Assembly (NCBI GenBank): GCA_964030785.1
Contig: OZ034978.1
Coordinates: forward strand, 4,721,001 to 4,785,000
Length of the DNA: 64,000 nt
Direction of reading: 5' to 3'
From: Siderastrea siderea
Lineage: Eukaryota > Cnidaria > Anthozoa > Scleractinia > Rhizangiidae
A program made the translations under genes and the position numbers. Under the pieces are notes generated by a model. The model searched no databases. It worked only from the letters and a program-made list of their open reading frames with translations, and had not been told where the DNA came from. Numbering within the stretch: position 1 is the stretch's first letter; every line of letters begins with the position of its first letter. This document shows, one piece after another, positions 53,860 to 64,000 of this stretch.

Positions 53860-54440
53860 TTTGCGATTCCTGTTACAAGGAACGTATTGATGTACAGATA
53901 AACGTCGAGAAGAAAAAGTTTAAAGCAACCTCAAAAACGTACGGAGAAACGCCTAGAAGATAAGCCAAACTCCTTACGAAGGCTCCAGCTAAGATCTTCA
54001 AGAAGATTCAATACTAACAGCAACTTACGAACAAACCTGAACAAACCAACGTACAGATAAACGTCAAGAAGATAACACTATGCATGTACGAAGAAATGTC
54101 AAGGAGATACAACTAACAACATCTCAATTACGAATACACTAACACATGGACAAACGTCGAGAAGATAACAATAATATTTTTCAAATGTTCCTAACGTACG
54201 GAGAAATGAAAAGTCGAGAAGAAAAGACCAACACTGACGAACATACTATTGATCGCATGGAAAATGGCGAGAAGACTAATACCTTAGGAAGGTACTAACA
54301 TATGGAGGAACGTTAACAAGATAGTAACGACTAACATCTTACGATGGTAGAAACGTGCGGAGAAACGTTCAGAAGATTAGATTATTATCTAACGAACTTA
54401 GAAACGTCAAGATGATAACACTTTTCATAATTCAATCCAA
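53860..54440 (+). repeat. Degenerate satellite built on AAACGTCGAGAAGATAA
   Basis: Ten or more diverged copies of ACGTACGGAGAAACGTC(G/A)AGAAGATAAC occur at 40-70 bp spacing, without an exact period. It is an old decayed tandem array or a repeated gene fragment. Confidence 0.7.
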
Positions 54441-55096
54441 TAATAAATCTTTTCACAATCCAAAACTGTTGGATGTTTCTAATCCAGGCCTTAGTATGTG
54501 GTTCTAACCGGTAACAAGTGGTGCTACAAGCAGTAAATTTTACCAGGCACCGCCTGATAAGGAGAACACTGGGTGTAGGGCCTGGCAACTTTACTTTATC
54601 AGCATAACTACCAGTATCCTAGAAAATCAAGGTAAGTAGACTTTTATCAACCTGTCATGCTCGTTTCTTTTTTTTCCAACAAGCTAAATTAAGGGAAATT
54701 AGAAAACTTGCATATTATTTAAAATTTAATTGAGTGAATTTCGAGCTTTGCATTTCATAAAACTGGATGAATATGGTGCTCAGGGTTTAGATGTAATTAA
54801 CTGCTGCCAATAATTGCTCAAAGCAGAGATTCAACAAAATACTGCAGAAAGCACCTCTCGATTCAAAGAATCGTTGAAGCTAGTTGGTGAAAGAAGCATT
54901 TAAGCTATGATTTCCCATGTTTGAATATTCTGTAAAGGTCTACACGATTTTTCAGTCTCGTTAAATTGTGGCTTTCGAGATTGAATATTCTACCACTATT
55001 CACCTCGATTACAAAGACAAATTGTCCAAAGAAGTCTGTAAGTGACTCGCGATGTGACCTTTGATTTAGTGTACTTGTCATGATTCGTACGAAATG
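54441..55096. other. No supported gene
   Basis: Intergenic, without recognised features. Confidence 0.4.
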
Positions 55097-55440
55097 TCAA
55101 CAACTGCATGCCTTGGTGGTGACACTAACAAGAACATCTGTCTGTGGAATTGGAAGGCTGGCATTACTAACTTTAGGTTCATTCTTAGTTTCCATAAACA
55201 GATGGGTCATCAGCATGGCTCCATTAACTTGTGACCGTATGTTTGTATGATCTAAAGTTTTAAAGTTTCTGCACGTTTTCCTGAGCTTTAGGACTGCCGC
55301 TACGTGCCCACAACCAATGCATTTCACATCCTTGGAGTCGAGGAAGAAGCCATTGATATTTTCCGCTGCCAAACCAACAAGGTAGTTTACATGGGCTGAA
55401 TTCCAAAGTATTAATGGAGCTTTCTGGTATGGCGTTCCAA
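55097..55440 (-). CDS. Unknown protein exon
   Basis: A minus-strand frame of about 115 residues (KAPLILWNSAHVNYLVGLAAE, SKDVKCIGCGHVAAVLKLRK, SVTTKACSC) ends at TGA/TAG near 55097. Its composition looks protein-like, with a hydrophobic N-terminal half and a CxxC pair, but I do not recognise it. The frame enters a region next to the minisatellite upstream, where no ATG or splice site is convincing. It may be a gene fragment. Confidence 0.3.
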
Positions 55441-55489
55441 CACCGCCAAAATTCAAACTCTGCCATTTATTCACGTATACGATCATTCA

Positions 55490-55955
55490 GTTACAACATT
55501 CAAATATTACAGTCAAACATTTATACATTCAATTACAACATACAAGACGGCCGTTCAAAACACACTCGCAACATTCAAACGTACACTCCAAACATTCAAT
55601 CACTCAAGTTAAACAATCAAGTTAGTCATTCAAAATCCACTTACAACATTTGGACATCCATTTCAAACAAGCGTTTATTCAATTCCAACGCTCATTTCGG
55701 ACATTCAACATTCAATTCGAAAGTTCCATTTAACATTCGATTATTCGATCCAAACGTTCAATCCAAACATTCAATTCGAACATTCAATCCGAACATTCGA
55801 TTCGAACATTCGATCCGAACATTCAATCCCAACATTCAATCCAAACATTCAATTCCAACATTCAATCCAAACATTCAATTCCAACATTCAATCCAAACAT
55901 TCAATTCCAACATTCAATTCCAACATTCAATTCCAAAATTCAAACATTCAATCCA
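55490..55955 (+). repeat. AACATTCAAT(T/C)C minisatellite
   Basis: A 12-bp unit AACATTCAATCC / AACATTCAATTC with higher-order 24-bp pairs, regular from about 55745 to 55945 and degenerate before. It ends 85 bp before the start codon of the next transposase. Confidence 0.9.
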
Positions 55956-56040
55956 GGGTCTCTCTTCTTCAAATCTGAGCCCGCAATGCATGAGCTGGAT
56001 CACAGCAGTCTTGTTTTCCCGGCACCCCGTTGGTTTCAAA

Positions 56041-59000
56041 ATGGCGTCCAGAATGACAATTCAGTACATTTTGAGCGTTATTGAAAGTGCTATTACCAGC
56101 ACTGACAGAGTAGAAAATACAGACGACATCAGCAGCTTGGTCCTTCGGTTAGAATGCCTTAATCGCGTAATTGTTGGAGAGGGATTACCCGATGCAATTG
56201 TTTCCTCCCTCGGGCAGGTACTCCTCATTTTGAGAGAACGTGAAAGGGAGTGGGATTGCGAAATCAACAGTATGAACAGCAACACGGAGTCCAGTTGACG
56301 TCGAGGAAGGCCTTCTTTTGATATAAAAGAAGAGCAGTTAGCATTCCTGGTTGAGAATGATTTCAAAGTGCCCGAAATAGGCGCAATGCTTGGGGTATCT
56401 AGCAGAACAGTAGAGAGAAGGCTGTCTTCTTTTGGGATTAGTATATCAGGTAAGCTGTAAGATTTAATATTAAGCTTGTGTAAAACCAATAACATCGTGG
56501 TCCCTAGATTTAATTCATACTTTGTAAAAAATTCAATTGGATATATTTAATTAATTCTGAAAGCTTGTTGCACCTATCAATTCTCATTCATGTGTTTACG
56601 TTGTGACATTCCATATTTTATCTGCACCACCAATCCCCTTCTTTCCCCCCTCCACCCTGTGGAAGGCATATTTCAGTAAGGTTTTAACAAATGCTGTCAG
56701 AATCTGACATTTTGAGGCGTAGGATTCGAATTTACTTACGTCTGTGTGTTGGAATGGCAATTTTACCCTAAACCTCAGAAATGGGTTTTGAACCCCGCCG
56801 GGGGGGGGGGGGGGGTACCCAAAAAAGTTTTGTACGGGGAGGCTCTGCCCCGAGCTCTTACCCCTTACCCTTTTATATACCATTTTGCCAGAAATTGTAC
56901 CCCTTTCGTATACCTTTTAATGAAAAAAGGTACCCCTTTCATATACCTGACAGTCATGGTATAGACTTAAAACATGACGTTTTCTTGTCATTTTCAAGTA
57001 GCGCTTAATGAATTGAAAGAATACAGCCATAAATTGCATCTGTTCGAAATATTTTAATTGAAGGCCCTTTCAAACCCTAAATGACAGATTTCCATACCCT
57101 TTCGTATACCTAAACTTGTGAAATCCTGACCCTTTTATATACCTGAAGCCAAAATTGAAAATTGAATTTGGGGCTGTTGGAATCAGTTTTTACTAAATCC
57201 GAGCCCTGTCGGAATCTGCATAATCATAATCTCTGCAGGTGCCTAGGTGCGGAAAATTTTTGGAATGTCCCATTTCATTTTTATTGATTCAACTAGGCTG
57301 ACTGGCAGCTGGCTGTACCTTGCATGGGCCTTTTTTTGCCCTGATTGGGTATTTGAACTGTTTTTCTTTTTATTCTGTGTTTGTTGTTGCATCCCCTTAT
57401 AAAGCTGTTGTAAAGTATAAGCATCATGTATCATAAAAAATTCAGTTTTTTGGTTCGTTCACAGGCAAATACAGTGATATTACTGATTCTGCACTTGATG
57501 AGGCTGTCCAAAAAATACAAGGCCAGCATCCTGGTGTAGGCATACGAATGCTGAAAGGGCATCTGAAACGTCAAGGGCTCACTCTACAAAGAGAGAGAAT
57601 AAGGCAATCTCTACTGAGAACAGATCCCACTGGGGTTCTCCAGAGATGGCGTGCCTCAATTCGCCGAAGAGTATATTCTGTGCCATTCCCTCAAGCCCTG
57701 TGGCATATAGATGGGAATCACAAACTGATAAGGTATGCTGCTTACATTCACTACAATGTGTAACATAATCCTTAGTACTGCCAACTGCATGATCTTCTAG
57801 ACATTGCAATTGAATTAAATTGTCATACATTAAAGCCTGGTTCACACTTCTAATATAAGCATAAGCATAAGAAAATGGTAGTGTGCACCGAGGTGACATA
57901 AGAAAAAGAGACGTTTTCCTTTTTCTTATGCTTATGTTTAATTCGCTTCTGGTATGCTTATTTCACAAGTGTGAACCGGTGTGAAATAAGCATAAGCATA
58001 AGCACGTACCCATGTGACTCGTACTGCACTTGTGCATGTCGCCAGTGTTATGCTTGTGCTTATGCTTATTTCACAAGTGTGAACATTCTAATGCTTATTC
58101 TTATTCTTATGCTTAAGCTTCTTATGCTTAAGTGTGAACCAGGCTTTAGTGTGGTCGAGTTTCCTCATAGAAATAGTACAAGTTATTTTCAATTTGCCAT
58201 TAGTTTATAAATCTGCTATTCCATGGCTTTTTCTTGCCATACTGTACTGGCATCTTGGTTAACCCCTGAGAGTGCCAAGTTATGGCACATAGTACCATAA
58301 CTTGGTCAATATTTGTCCAATTTATTTGAATTTTTGCCACCACACTTGTCTTCAAAAGATCTGCATGTTGAAAGCATAAAATTGTACCTCCCCCTATTTG
58401 TAACATGATTGACCACCCCTATAACTTTTGCAACTTTTTTGCCTGACACATAAGTGACATTCAACATAACTGAAATTTAACAGTAAATTGAGAGCTGCAC
58501 AATAAGCTATAGTTTAGGGGTATACCTACTATATACAAAGAGAAACAATTTTTTAATTCTTTTTCTTTGTAATGTTTCAACCAACTTCTTTCAAAACTGT
58601 AACTTCCTTCTTATTTGTTCGAGTGTTTTGTGAAATTTTCTGACCAAGAACTTTCAAATGGTGTATCATATATGGATATCAGGTTTATATTTTTTCATTT
58701 ACGAAAAAAGACCATTCGCTTTAGGGGGTAAAGGGTTAAATTTGGCTTGCTTCCAAACCATTCCAAAAAATTTGCTCCAGATTTCTGATCCCATCCAAAA
58801 AGTACCATGCCAAAATTTATGTACCTGTAAAACAATAACATTAAAGTGTTATTGTTTTTGAAACCTAATTTAGGTGGAGGATTGTGATCCATGGAGGTAT
58901 AGATGGATACTCCAGAATGCCTGTTTATCTTCATGCATCCAATAACAATAAGGCCTCCACAGTACTCACACTTTTCAAAAATCCTTTTCCTGCGTACGGG

Positions 59001-60744
59001 CTTCCATCCAGAGTTCGTTGTGACAAAGGTGGCGAGAACTATGATGTTGGATCATTTATGCTAAATCATCCAAACAGAGGACCTGGACGTGGGAGTATTA
59101 TTGCAGGTACAAAAAATACCAATATAAAACTCTGAGAAGTCTTGTTATATCATAATGCTTTTAACAAAATTTACTTTCATTTTTATGCATTTTTGGTCCT
59201 TTTATTTAAAATAATATCCTTTGTATATGCTACAGCAGTACAAAGGTAAGTCAAAAACACACAAGAGTCAAGTTAAAGCACAAGTGAAGTGAAAACACAC
59301 TAGCTAAAGTGAGATTTACATTCTACTCCTTTTCAGGTAAAAGCACTCACAATCAACGAATAGAAAGGTTGTGGCGTGATGTGTTCCAAGGTTGCCTGAT
59401 TTTATTTTATGATCTTTTTTACCATCTGGAAAGCTGTAATCTCCTAGATCCAAACAATGATATTCACTTGTGGTGCCTGCACTTTGTGTATGTCCCCATT
59501 TTAAACAACAATTTAAGAGACTGGAGCAATGCATGGGCCAGGCATCCCATCAGAACAGCAAGAAATCAAAGCCCATTACAGCTTTGGATCAGAGGTCTGC
59601 AAATCACATACAGGACTCAGTTGTGCAACACTGACCCTGTTCCTGAGGTATTTATTAATTTGAACTAATGGGTTTCACTTGTAAGGTAATCAACATGTGT
59701 TCACACTGTCAGTTATAAAGAGTCTTATGTCATGCCCGAACACATTTTAGGGATACCTGTTATGTGAATTCTTAAAGAACCCAACTTTATTAAAAGTATG
59801 AAAAAGTACAATTAAAAGTACGAAAACTCTCAAGCAACTGTAATGGCAACAAAACTAAGTAGTTTTCACAATAGAATTATATATGATTATTTCCAAAAGG
59901 TCTTGAGAACAGCAGACACGTAAAGATTTAATTAAGAAAAACGACAATTTTTTTAAGTTTGAAAACATGTTTCGACAGAGTATCTGTCATCTTCAGTTGA
60001 ATGGTTTACAAAGCACAGAGAGTTGAATAATAAATAGACAAAAATGTTGCTTAAGACAAGTAGTAACAACAGAACGTGAAAATGTGTGAATTAGAAGGTG
60101 AGTGTGTGAGCACTTAGCCAGTGATAAGGCCTCTCACATTTTCAAACACCTTCAGAATTCTGAACGTTGTCCCTCATTGTGTTCAATAGATTGCTTTCAT
60201 ATTTTAGATCACGCCTCTACCAGCTTTCAACTTAAGATAAAGGAGGCTATCCATATTCAAAAGGAACTACCTTGCCTCAATCAGCAATTACACCATGTAA
60301 ATCTAAAATTGTCCTTCTAATTCACACATTTTCACGTTCTGTTGTTACTACTTGTCTTAAGCAGTCTTACTTATTATTGTCTTACTTATTATTCAACTCT
60401 CTGTGCTTTGTAAACCATTCAACTGAAGATGACAGATACTCTGTCGAAACATGTCTTTCAAACTTAAAAAAATTGTCGTTTTTCTTAAAATATATATGAT
60501 TATGTTATTTACTAACAGGGATTAAAATTAAAAAAATTATACTTTCTAGGATTATGGCATTGACTGGCAGGGCCCTGTCCCAGATGAAGTGGAGACAACA
60601 TCAGTTGAAGTTCCTGATACTTTCTGTCCAATTAATGAAAGTCAGATGTCATCACTTAGAAATATCAGCCGTGATAGTTCTGACACCTATGCCATTAAAC
60701 TTTACACTGACATCTTAAGTGAGGTTAAGAGACTAGTACAGTAG
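56041..60744 (+). CDS. Integrase-type (IS3EU-like) transposase, five exons, one nonsense codon
   Basis: Exons: 56041-56449, 57465-57732, 58874-59106, 59337-59647 and 60550-60744, all GT..AG and in frame. Exon 1 has a helical N-terminus, a TGA at 56296-56298 and a helix-turn-helix (VPEIGAMLGVSSRTVERRL). Then come GHLKRQGLTLQRERIRQSL and the rve-type core: D in ALWHIDGNHKL, D in RVRCDKGGEN and E in THNQRIERLWRDV. The C-terminus (NQSPLQLWIRGLQ, DYGIDWQGPVPDE) completes the family pattern. Apart from the TGA the gene is intact. The HECT gene lies tail-to-tail 840 bp further on. The start is preceded by a minisatellite, and TIRs were not located; the right end would be outside the window. Confidence 0.8.
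56450..57464. other. Intron 1 of the transposase, with poly-G
   Basis: Contains about 16 consecutive G at 56801-56817 and several TTT(C/T)(G/A)TATACC(C/T)-type short repeats (56870-57150). No gene. Confidence 0.6.
57833..58146. mobile_element. 314-bp MITE with TA flanks in intron 2
   Basis: Inverted ends AAGCCTGGTTCACACTT / AAGTGTGAACCAGGCTT lie between TA dinucleotides. The interior is built of ATAAGCATAAGCATAAG and its complement, giving almost complete foldback potential. It looks Tc1/mariner-like by the TA target; no transposase. Confidence 0.8.
58149..58873. other. Remainder of intron 2
   Basis: No gene. A small imperfect palindrome (CCAAGTTATGGCAC..GTACCATAACTTGG) lies near 58274-58303. 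Confidence 0.5.
59925..60490 (+). mobile_element. Penelope-like element 3' fragment with inverted ends, in intron 4
   Basis: About 165-bp inverted repeats (59925-60095 and 60305-60490) flank a frame at 60078-60320 reading HIFKHLQNSERC, SIDCFHILDHAS and QLKIKEAIHIQKELPCLNQQ. That is the GIY-YIG/C-terminal tail of Penelope-like reverse transcriptases. The rest of the RT is absent. Each repeat carries CTGAAGATGACAG ... CTGTCGAAAC, on opposite strands, a sequence close to a hammerhead ribozyme core. The inverted arrangement fits the terminal repeats of this class. Confidence 0.65.
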
Positions 60745-61587
60745 GGTGATGACGTCTCCATGTTTAATTTTAATTAGGTCATTATAGATCAGTGTGCAAA
60801 GAAAAGCTTGCCTGCTAGCCTGTACCCTGGGTACCAGAGTTTTTTTTTTTTTTTTACAGTGGCTTAAACAAACCCTCTGGCACCCAGGGTAGCTAGCCTG
60901 GGACTAGTAGATTTTCCTGTGGCACTAGTGCAGTTTATCCTTCACTTTCCAGATGGGCAACTGAAAGTTTATTGGGGAAAGTGTGAGGAAATCAATTGCT
61001 CACGTGGATTTTGGGGCTAATGAAAATGACTTCTAGACCAGAACATTCCGGCTACAACTTGGCAAGCTGGAAAATTGAATTTCTTTGCATGCTGTACATA
61101 GAAATAGTAAGTTAAGACAAGGAGTTACAGGGTAATGTTTATTTGTAGTTAGGTAACCTGAGAACATAGTAAACTATATGCAAAAATATCATTGTGCAAA
61201 ACAGTTTCCTGGGTACCAGTTACTAGTTAGTTTCATAATACATGTGTAAACAAGTTTCCTTCATTTGGTGCTTTATAACATTTTCTGCACTCCTTAGTGG
61301 TCTGCACACAGTACAAGATAGGAGAATTGCTTTAACTTACAACATAAATTCCCAGTGGTCATCATTTGGTTAATTTAATTATAAAATAGAATAGGTACAG
61401 TGTACACCCAAACTTAGTACTAACTTACTTTTATGTCAAAAAGAAATCGATATTTAACATGTCAAAATAGATTTCACTGAGAAGTTAAACAGCTGTATTC
61501 TCAAACATACAAAATGTCACAATAAAATCAAGGTAAAATAGAGGTTCTTTTATGCAGGTTGTTGTTGTAGCCTATGTGTTGCTATCC
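60745..61587. other. Convergent intergenic spacer
   Basis: Separates the transposase stop from the HECT stop. A small palindrome, CTAGCCTGTACCCTGGGTAC ... ACCCAGGGTAGCTAGCC (60812-60902, around a T-run), is the only structure seen. Confidence 0.5.
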
Positions 61588-63480
61588 TTACAGAAGTCCA
61601 AAATATACATTAGAAAAGGCATAGTCATACAAACAATGAAGCCTGTCCACATCTGGCAGTGGGGTATCTACTGTTCCCCTTAGCAGCTTAAGGCAATTTA
61701 TGCAAGTGCTTGAAGTTGGAAGGAATCCACCCTTTTCAGTCACAGTGAATTTAACTGATGGTTGCACTGTGTACCCCAGGACAGGCTCTTCATTATCACC
61801 TGTTACAAACTGCAGGATGTGCTCTAGAGTGACTTTTCCCCTACGCCCACCTGAAAACATTTTATACAAGAGGGTATTACATTTGTATAATCAGTTATAC
61901 TTTATAATAATTGTATACTGTATAGTTTTTGACATGCACACATTACTAAGCTTTAATAGACAGCATACAATATCGTCTTAAGACAGCATAAGAAAGTGCC
62001 GACAGCTCTGGGATTTGGAACATTTCTTTCGGGATCAAACTGAATTGGAACAGCAATTAATTAATTTATGCAACAGAAACTCGTAAAAAACATCGAGCTC
62101 ACAGTGAGAAAGCTTTTATGAGTAGGCCAGGAAGGAAGGTTATATGTCCTTTATTCTTGCTTTCAAAAATACTTAAGTATAAAAGAGCCTTGCTCTCAGG
62201 CAACAACTGACAATGGTACTTGGCCTTACTCCACACCATGCAGCCCTAGGTTTGTTGGCCATGTGAAAGAGGTTTTAATGTATTGACTTTCACTACGGTG
62301 TGATAGAAAATGTTTAGATTCTTGTGCTTTTATTACTGCCTTCAATTAATTATTGAAATGACACAACTTACTTGCAGCTTCTCTAACATACTGAATGAAA
62401 GCTCTGTATACATCCCCTTCAAACATTCTTGCATTTGATCCACGTTCACTGAACTGTGGTTTCAGGAGGTGTTGCAACTTCCTTACTGTCAGGGTAGTAG
62501 CTTCACTTTTTATAAACAGATATATAAATACTGGAAGCTCTTTGGCAAGCTAAAAATAAAAATATGAGATTTTTCTGTCAGGCAAGTGGATTTTATCCTT
62601 TTGAAATGTGTGAGATAAAAAAATGGGGTTCCAAGCAACTTTTGGGTTAGTGAAAATAACTTCTGAGCTTACTTTCTGGCTAAATCTTGCCAGAAGAGTG
62701 CAAGCTGGAAAATTAAATTTCTTTTCATCCTGCAATAAAACTATAAATATCTGATTGTAGCAGTCAATGAAACAATGCTGGTACAAGAATTAGTAGCAAT
62801 ACTGATTATTTTTGAATGGTTAGTTAAGTCCTTTTCACAGACCTGGTATATTCCCAGCTCCATTAAACCTTTGCGCATTGCCAGCATACATGGTGAAGGA
62901 GATGGTTTGTTGAATAACTCATCCAGTTGCTGCTCAGTTAGGAACTTTGGAAGTTTTCCATTTTGAAGAATGCTCAAAGCTGAATTTATAATCCATTTAA
63001 ACAGCAATTAGCATTTCAAAATTCATAAAGGGCAGTTAACATGTCAGGCGACAAACATTTTCACTGCACCCAAGTGCATGTTCTCGTGTAAACAAAGCCT
63101 CACTTATAGGAAGGACAAAATTTTACCCGCTGACAAATTTTCAGTTGTGGCCATCTATCTACTGACTCTTCATTACCAGTATTTAGTAGCAATATGCATT
63201 ATACAACTGATATCTATACTACTCGGTAGAATGGCAACCTGATGTGTTGAGCTACAAAACAATATACAGATACTAAAAGACACATCTATTCAGGTACATT
63301 GCAAATATCCACACAAAGTTATTGAAAGCGACACTTTCAGAACATACCAAATATGCTGCCAACAGTCTGATAATCATTCTCATAATGAGGTAACAAGCCT
63401 TTGTCAAAGTATTTTTCCTTCACTGCTTGCATAATCAGTTTGAAGAACTCTTTCCTTGGACCTCCAAGATCCTGGGCTTC
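61588..63480 (-). CDS. HECT-type E3 ubiquitin ligase, four 3' exons (5' part outside window)
   Basis: Exons 63480-63348, 62979-62843, 62549-62372 and 61850-61588 join in frame with GT..AG introns. The first gives EAQDLGGPRKEFFKLIMQAV, the N-lobe entry of HECT domains (DxGGPxREF). The third gives LAKELPVFIYLFIKSEATTL. The last carries TLEHILQFVTGD and FLPTSSTCINCLKL, whose cysteine after Ser-Thr is the ubiquitin-accepting residue, and ends FGLL and stop. HECT enzymes take ubiquitin from E2 on that cysteine and pass it to substrates. Text and length resemble the short G2E3-like HECT proteins that are numerous in fish and cnidarians. No damage is seen in these exons. It lies tail-to-tail with an integrase-type transposase and may be transposon cargo. 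Confidence 0.8.
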
Positions 63481-64000
63481 CTGTTGTAATCAATAATTGA
63501 TCATCAACTAAGGTAACTTACATGTAAGTACATAGAAAATTATTGCATAAAAAGCTATGACATGTAACATTTTCACCAACTGTAACAAATTAAGGCAGAC
63601 AAATTTTTCTTGAAAGGCAACATCCTACAGAAATTTTTTATAACTTTTGTATGGTATAACACTGTACAGTACATTACTTCCAGGAATAATCACTAGCTAG
63701 CTAATTTGCATGATTAGATTATGTGCAACCTAATGCTGGTACTGATAACTAATTGGGGAAGAGAAAGAACTCTTGCTATAAAAGTATTTCATAACATCAG
63801 GTCATTTTGGTTGCAAGCACATAATCAACAGCATCAACTACAGAATATTTGAAACATCAAATCAAAGGTTTGTCAAGTAACATACAATTTTGGTCACACT
63901 ATATAAAGAGAGCAGCCTATCAAAATTCCAAAATTCTGATGAAAGAATTATGCATTTTACTAACTCAAAATGGTGCCCTGTGGTTGTTGATTAGAACCTT
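63481..64000. other. Upstream intron of the HECT gene
   Basis: No exon is recognisable before the window ends. The gene continues beyond it on the minus strand. Confidence 0.5.

Noticed and set aside
55414..56040. N-terminal extension of the integrase-type transposase
   Set aside because: The upstream frame is the CATTCAAT minisatellite; the ATG at 56041 is the sensible start.
1..64000. CRISPR arrays, bacterial operons or ribosome binding sites
   Set aside because: The window is eukaryotic with introns; all arrays found are contiguous satellites without spacers.

Overview
This is a repeat-dense window of an animal nuclear genome, most likely a cnidarian and probably an anthozoan or stony coral. 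The genes have spliceosomal introns (GT..AG), A+T-rich intergenic DNA and many different DNA transposons. The mos-like kinase, the nanos-like zinc finger and a tRNA-headed SINE of a type I associate with corals fit that guess. The species assignment is inference. Almost everything recognisable is mobile or mobile-derived; the only host-type genes are broken or fragmentary.

Layout. 0.3-3.2 kb: an uninterrupted Tnp2-type (EnSpm/CACTA-like) transposase. 3.6-4.7 kb: a 63-bp minisatellite that runs into a 5'-truncated protein-primed family B DNA polymerase (4.8-7.5 kb, Polinton/adintovirus-like), followed by a hairpin. 8.7-17.8 kb: a complete 9.1-kb transposon with roughly 600-bp terminal inverted repeats (TIRs), TTAA flanks and one apparently intact six-exon minus-strand DDE-type transposase. 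18.5-21.2 kb: a complete piggyBac element (TTAA flanks) with a one-base frameshift. 21.6-23.3 kb: four minus-strand exons of a methyltransferase-like protein. 24.5-30.3 kb: a 5.9-kb element with roughly 420-bp TIRs and a 6-bp target duplication, carrying an integrase-type transposase and a convergent alpha-kinase gene. It sits inside the first exon of a Notch/ankyrin-like gene.

31.4-32.3 kb: a mos kinase pseudogene. 32.7-41.5 kb: a minus-strand BEL/Pao LTR retrotransposon whose gag is split by a 2.6-kb non-coding TIR element. 42.0-42.5 kb: a nanos-like gene with an odd first zinc finger. 43-44 kb: fragments duplicated from the mos region. 44.4-47.0 kb: a TIR element carrying a zinc-binding-type ORF and a convergent RecQ-like helicase exon. 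48.5-51.2 kb: a MULE-like transposase pseudogene cut by a SINE. 51.7-53.0 kb: possible exons of an acidic/basic protein. 53.9-56 kb: satellite-like DNA and an unknown ORF. 56.0-60.7 kb: a five-exon integrase-type transposase with a MITE and a Penelope fragment in its introns. 61.6-63.5 kb: the convergent 3' exons of a HECT ubiquitin ligase.

The recurring theme is a two-gene convergent arrangement, seen three times: transposase plus alpha-kinase, transposase plus HECT ligase, and zinc-binding ORF plus RecQ helicase. In two of the three, TIRs enclose both genes and carry or approach their 5' ends. I regard cargo-bearing DNA transposons of this design, together with the 9.1-kb long-TIR element, as the best candidates for something not well described.
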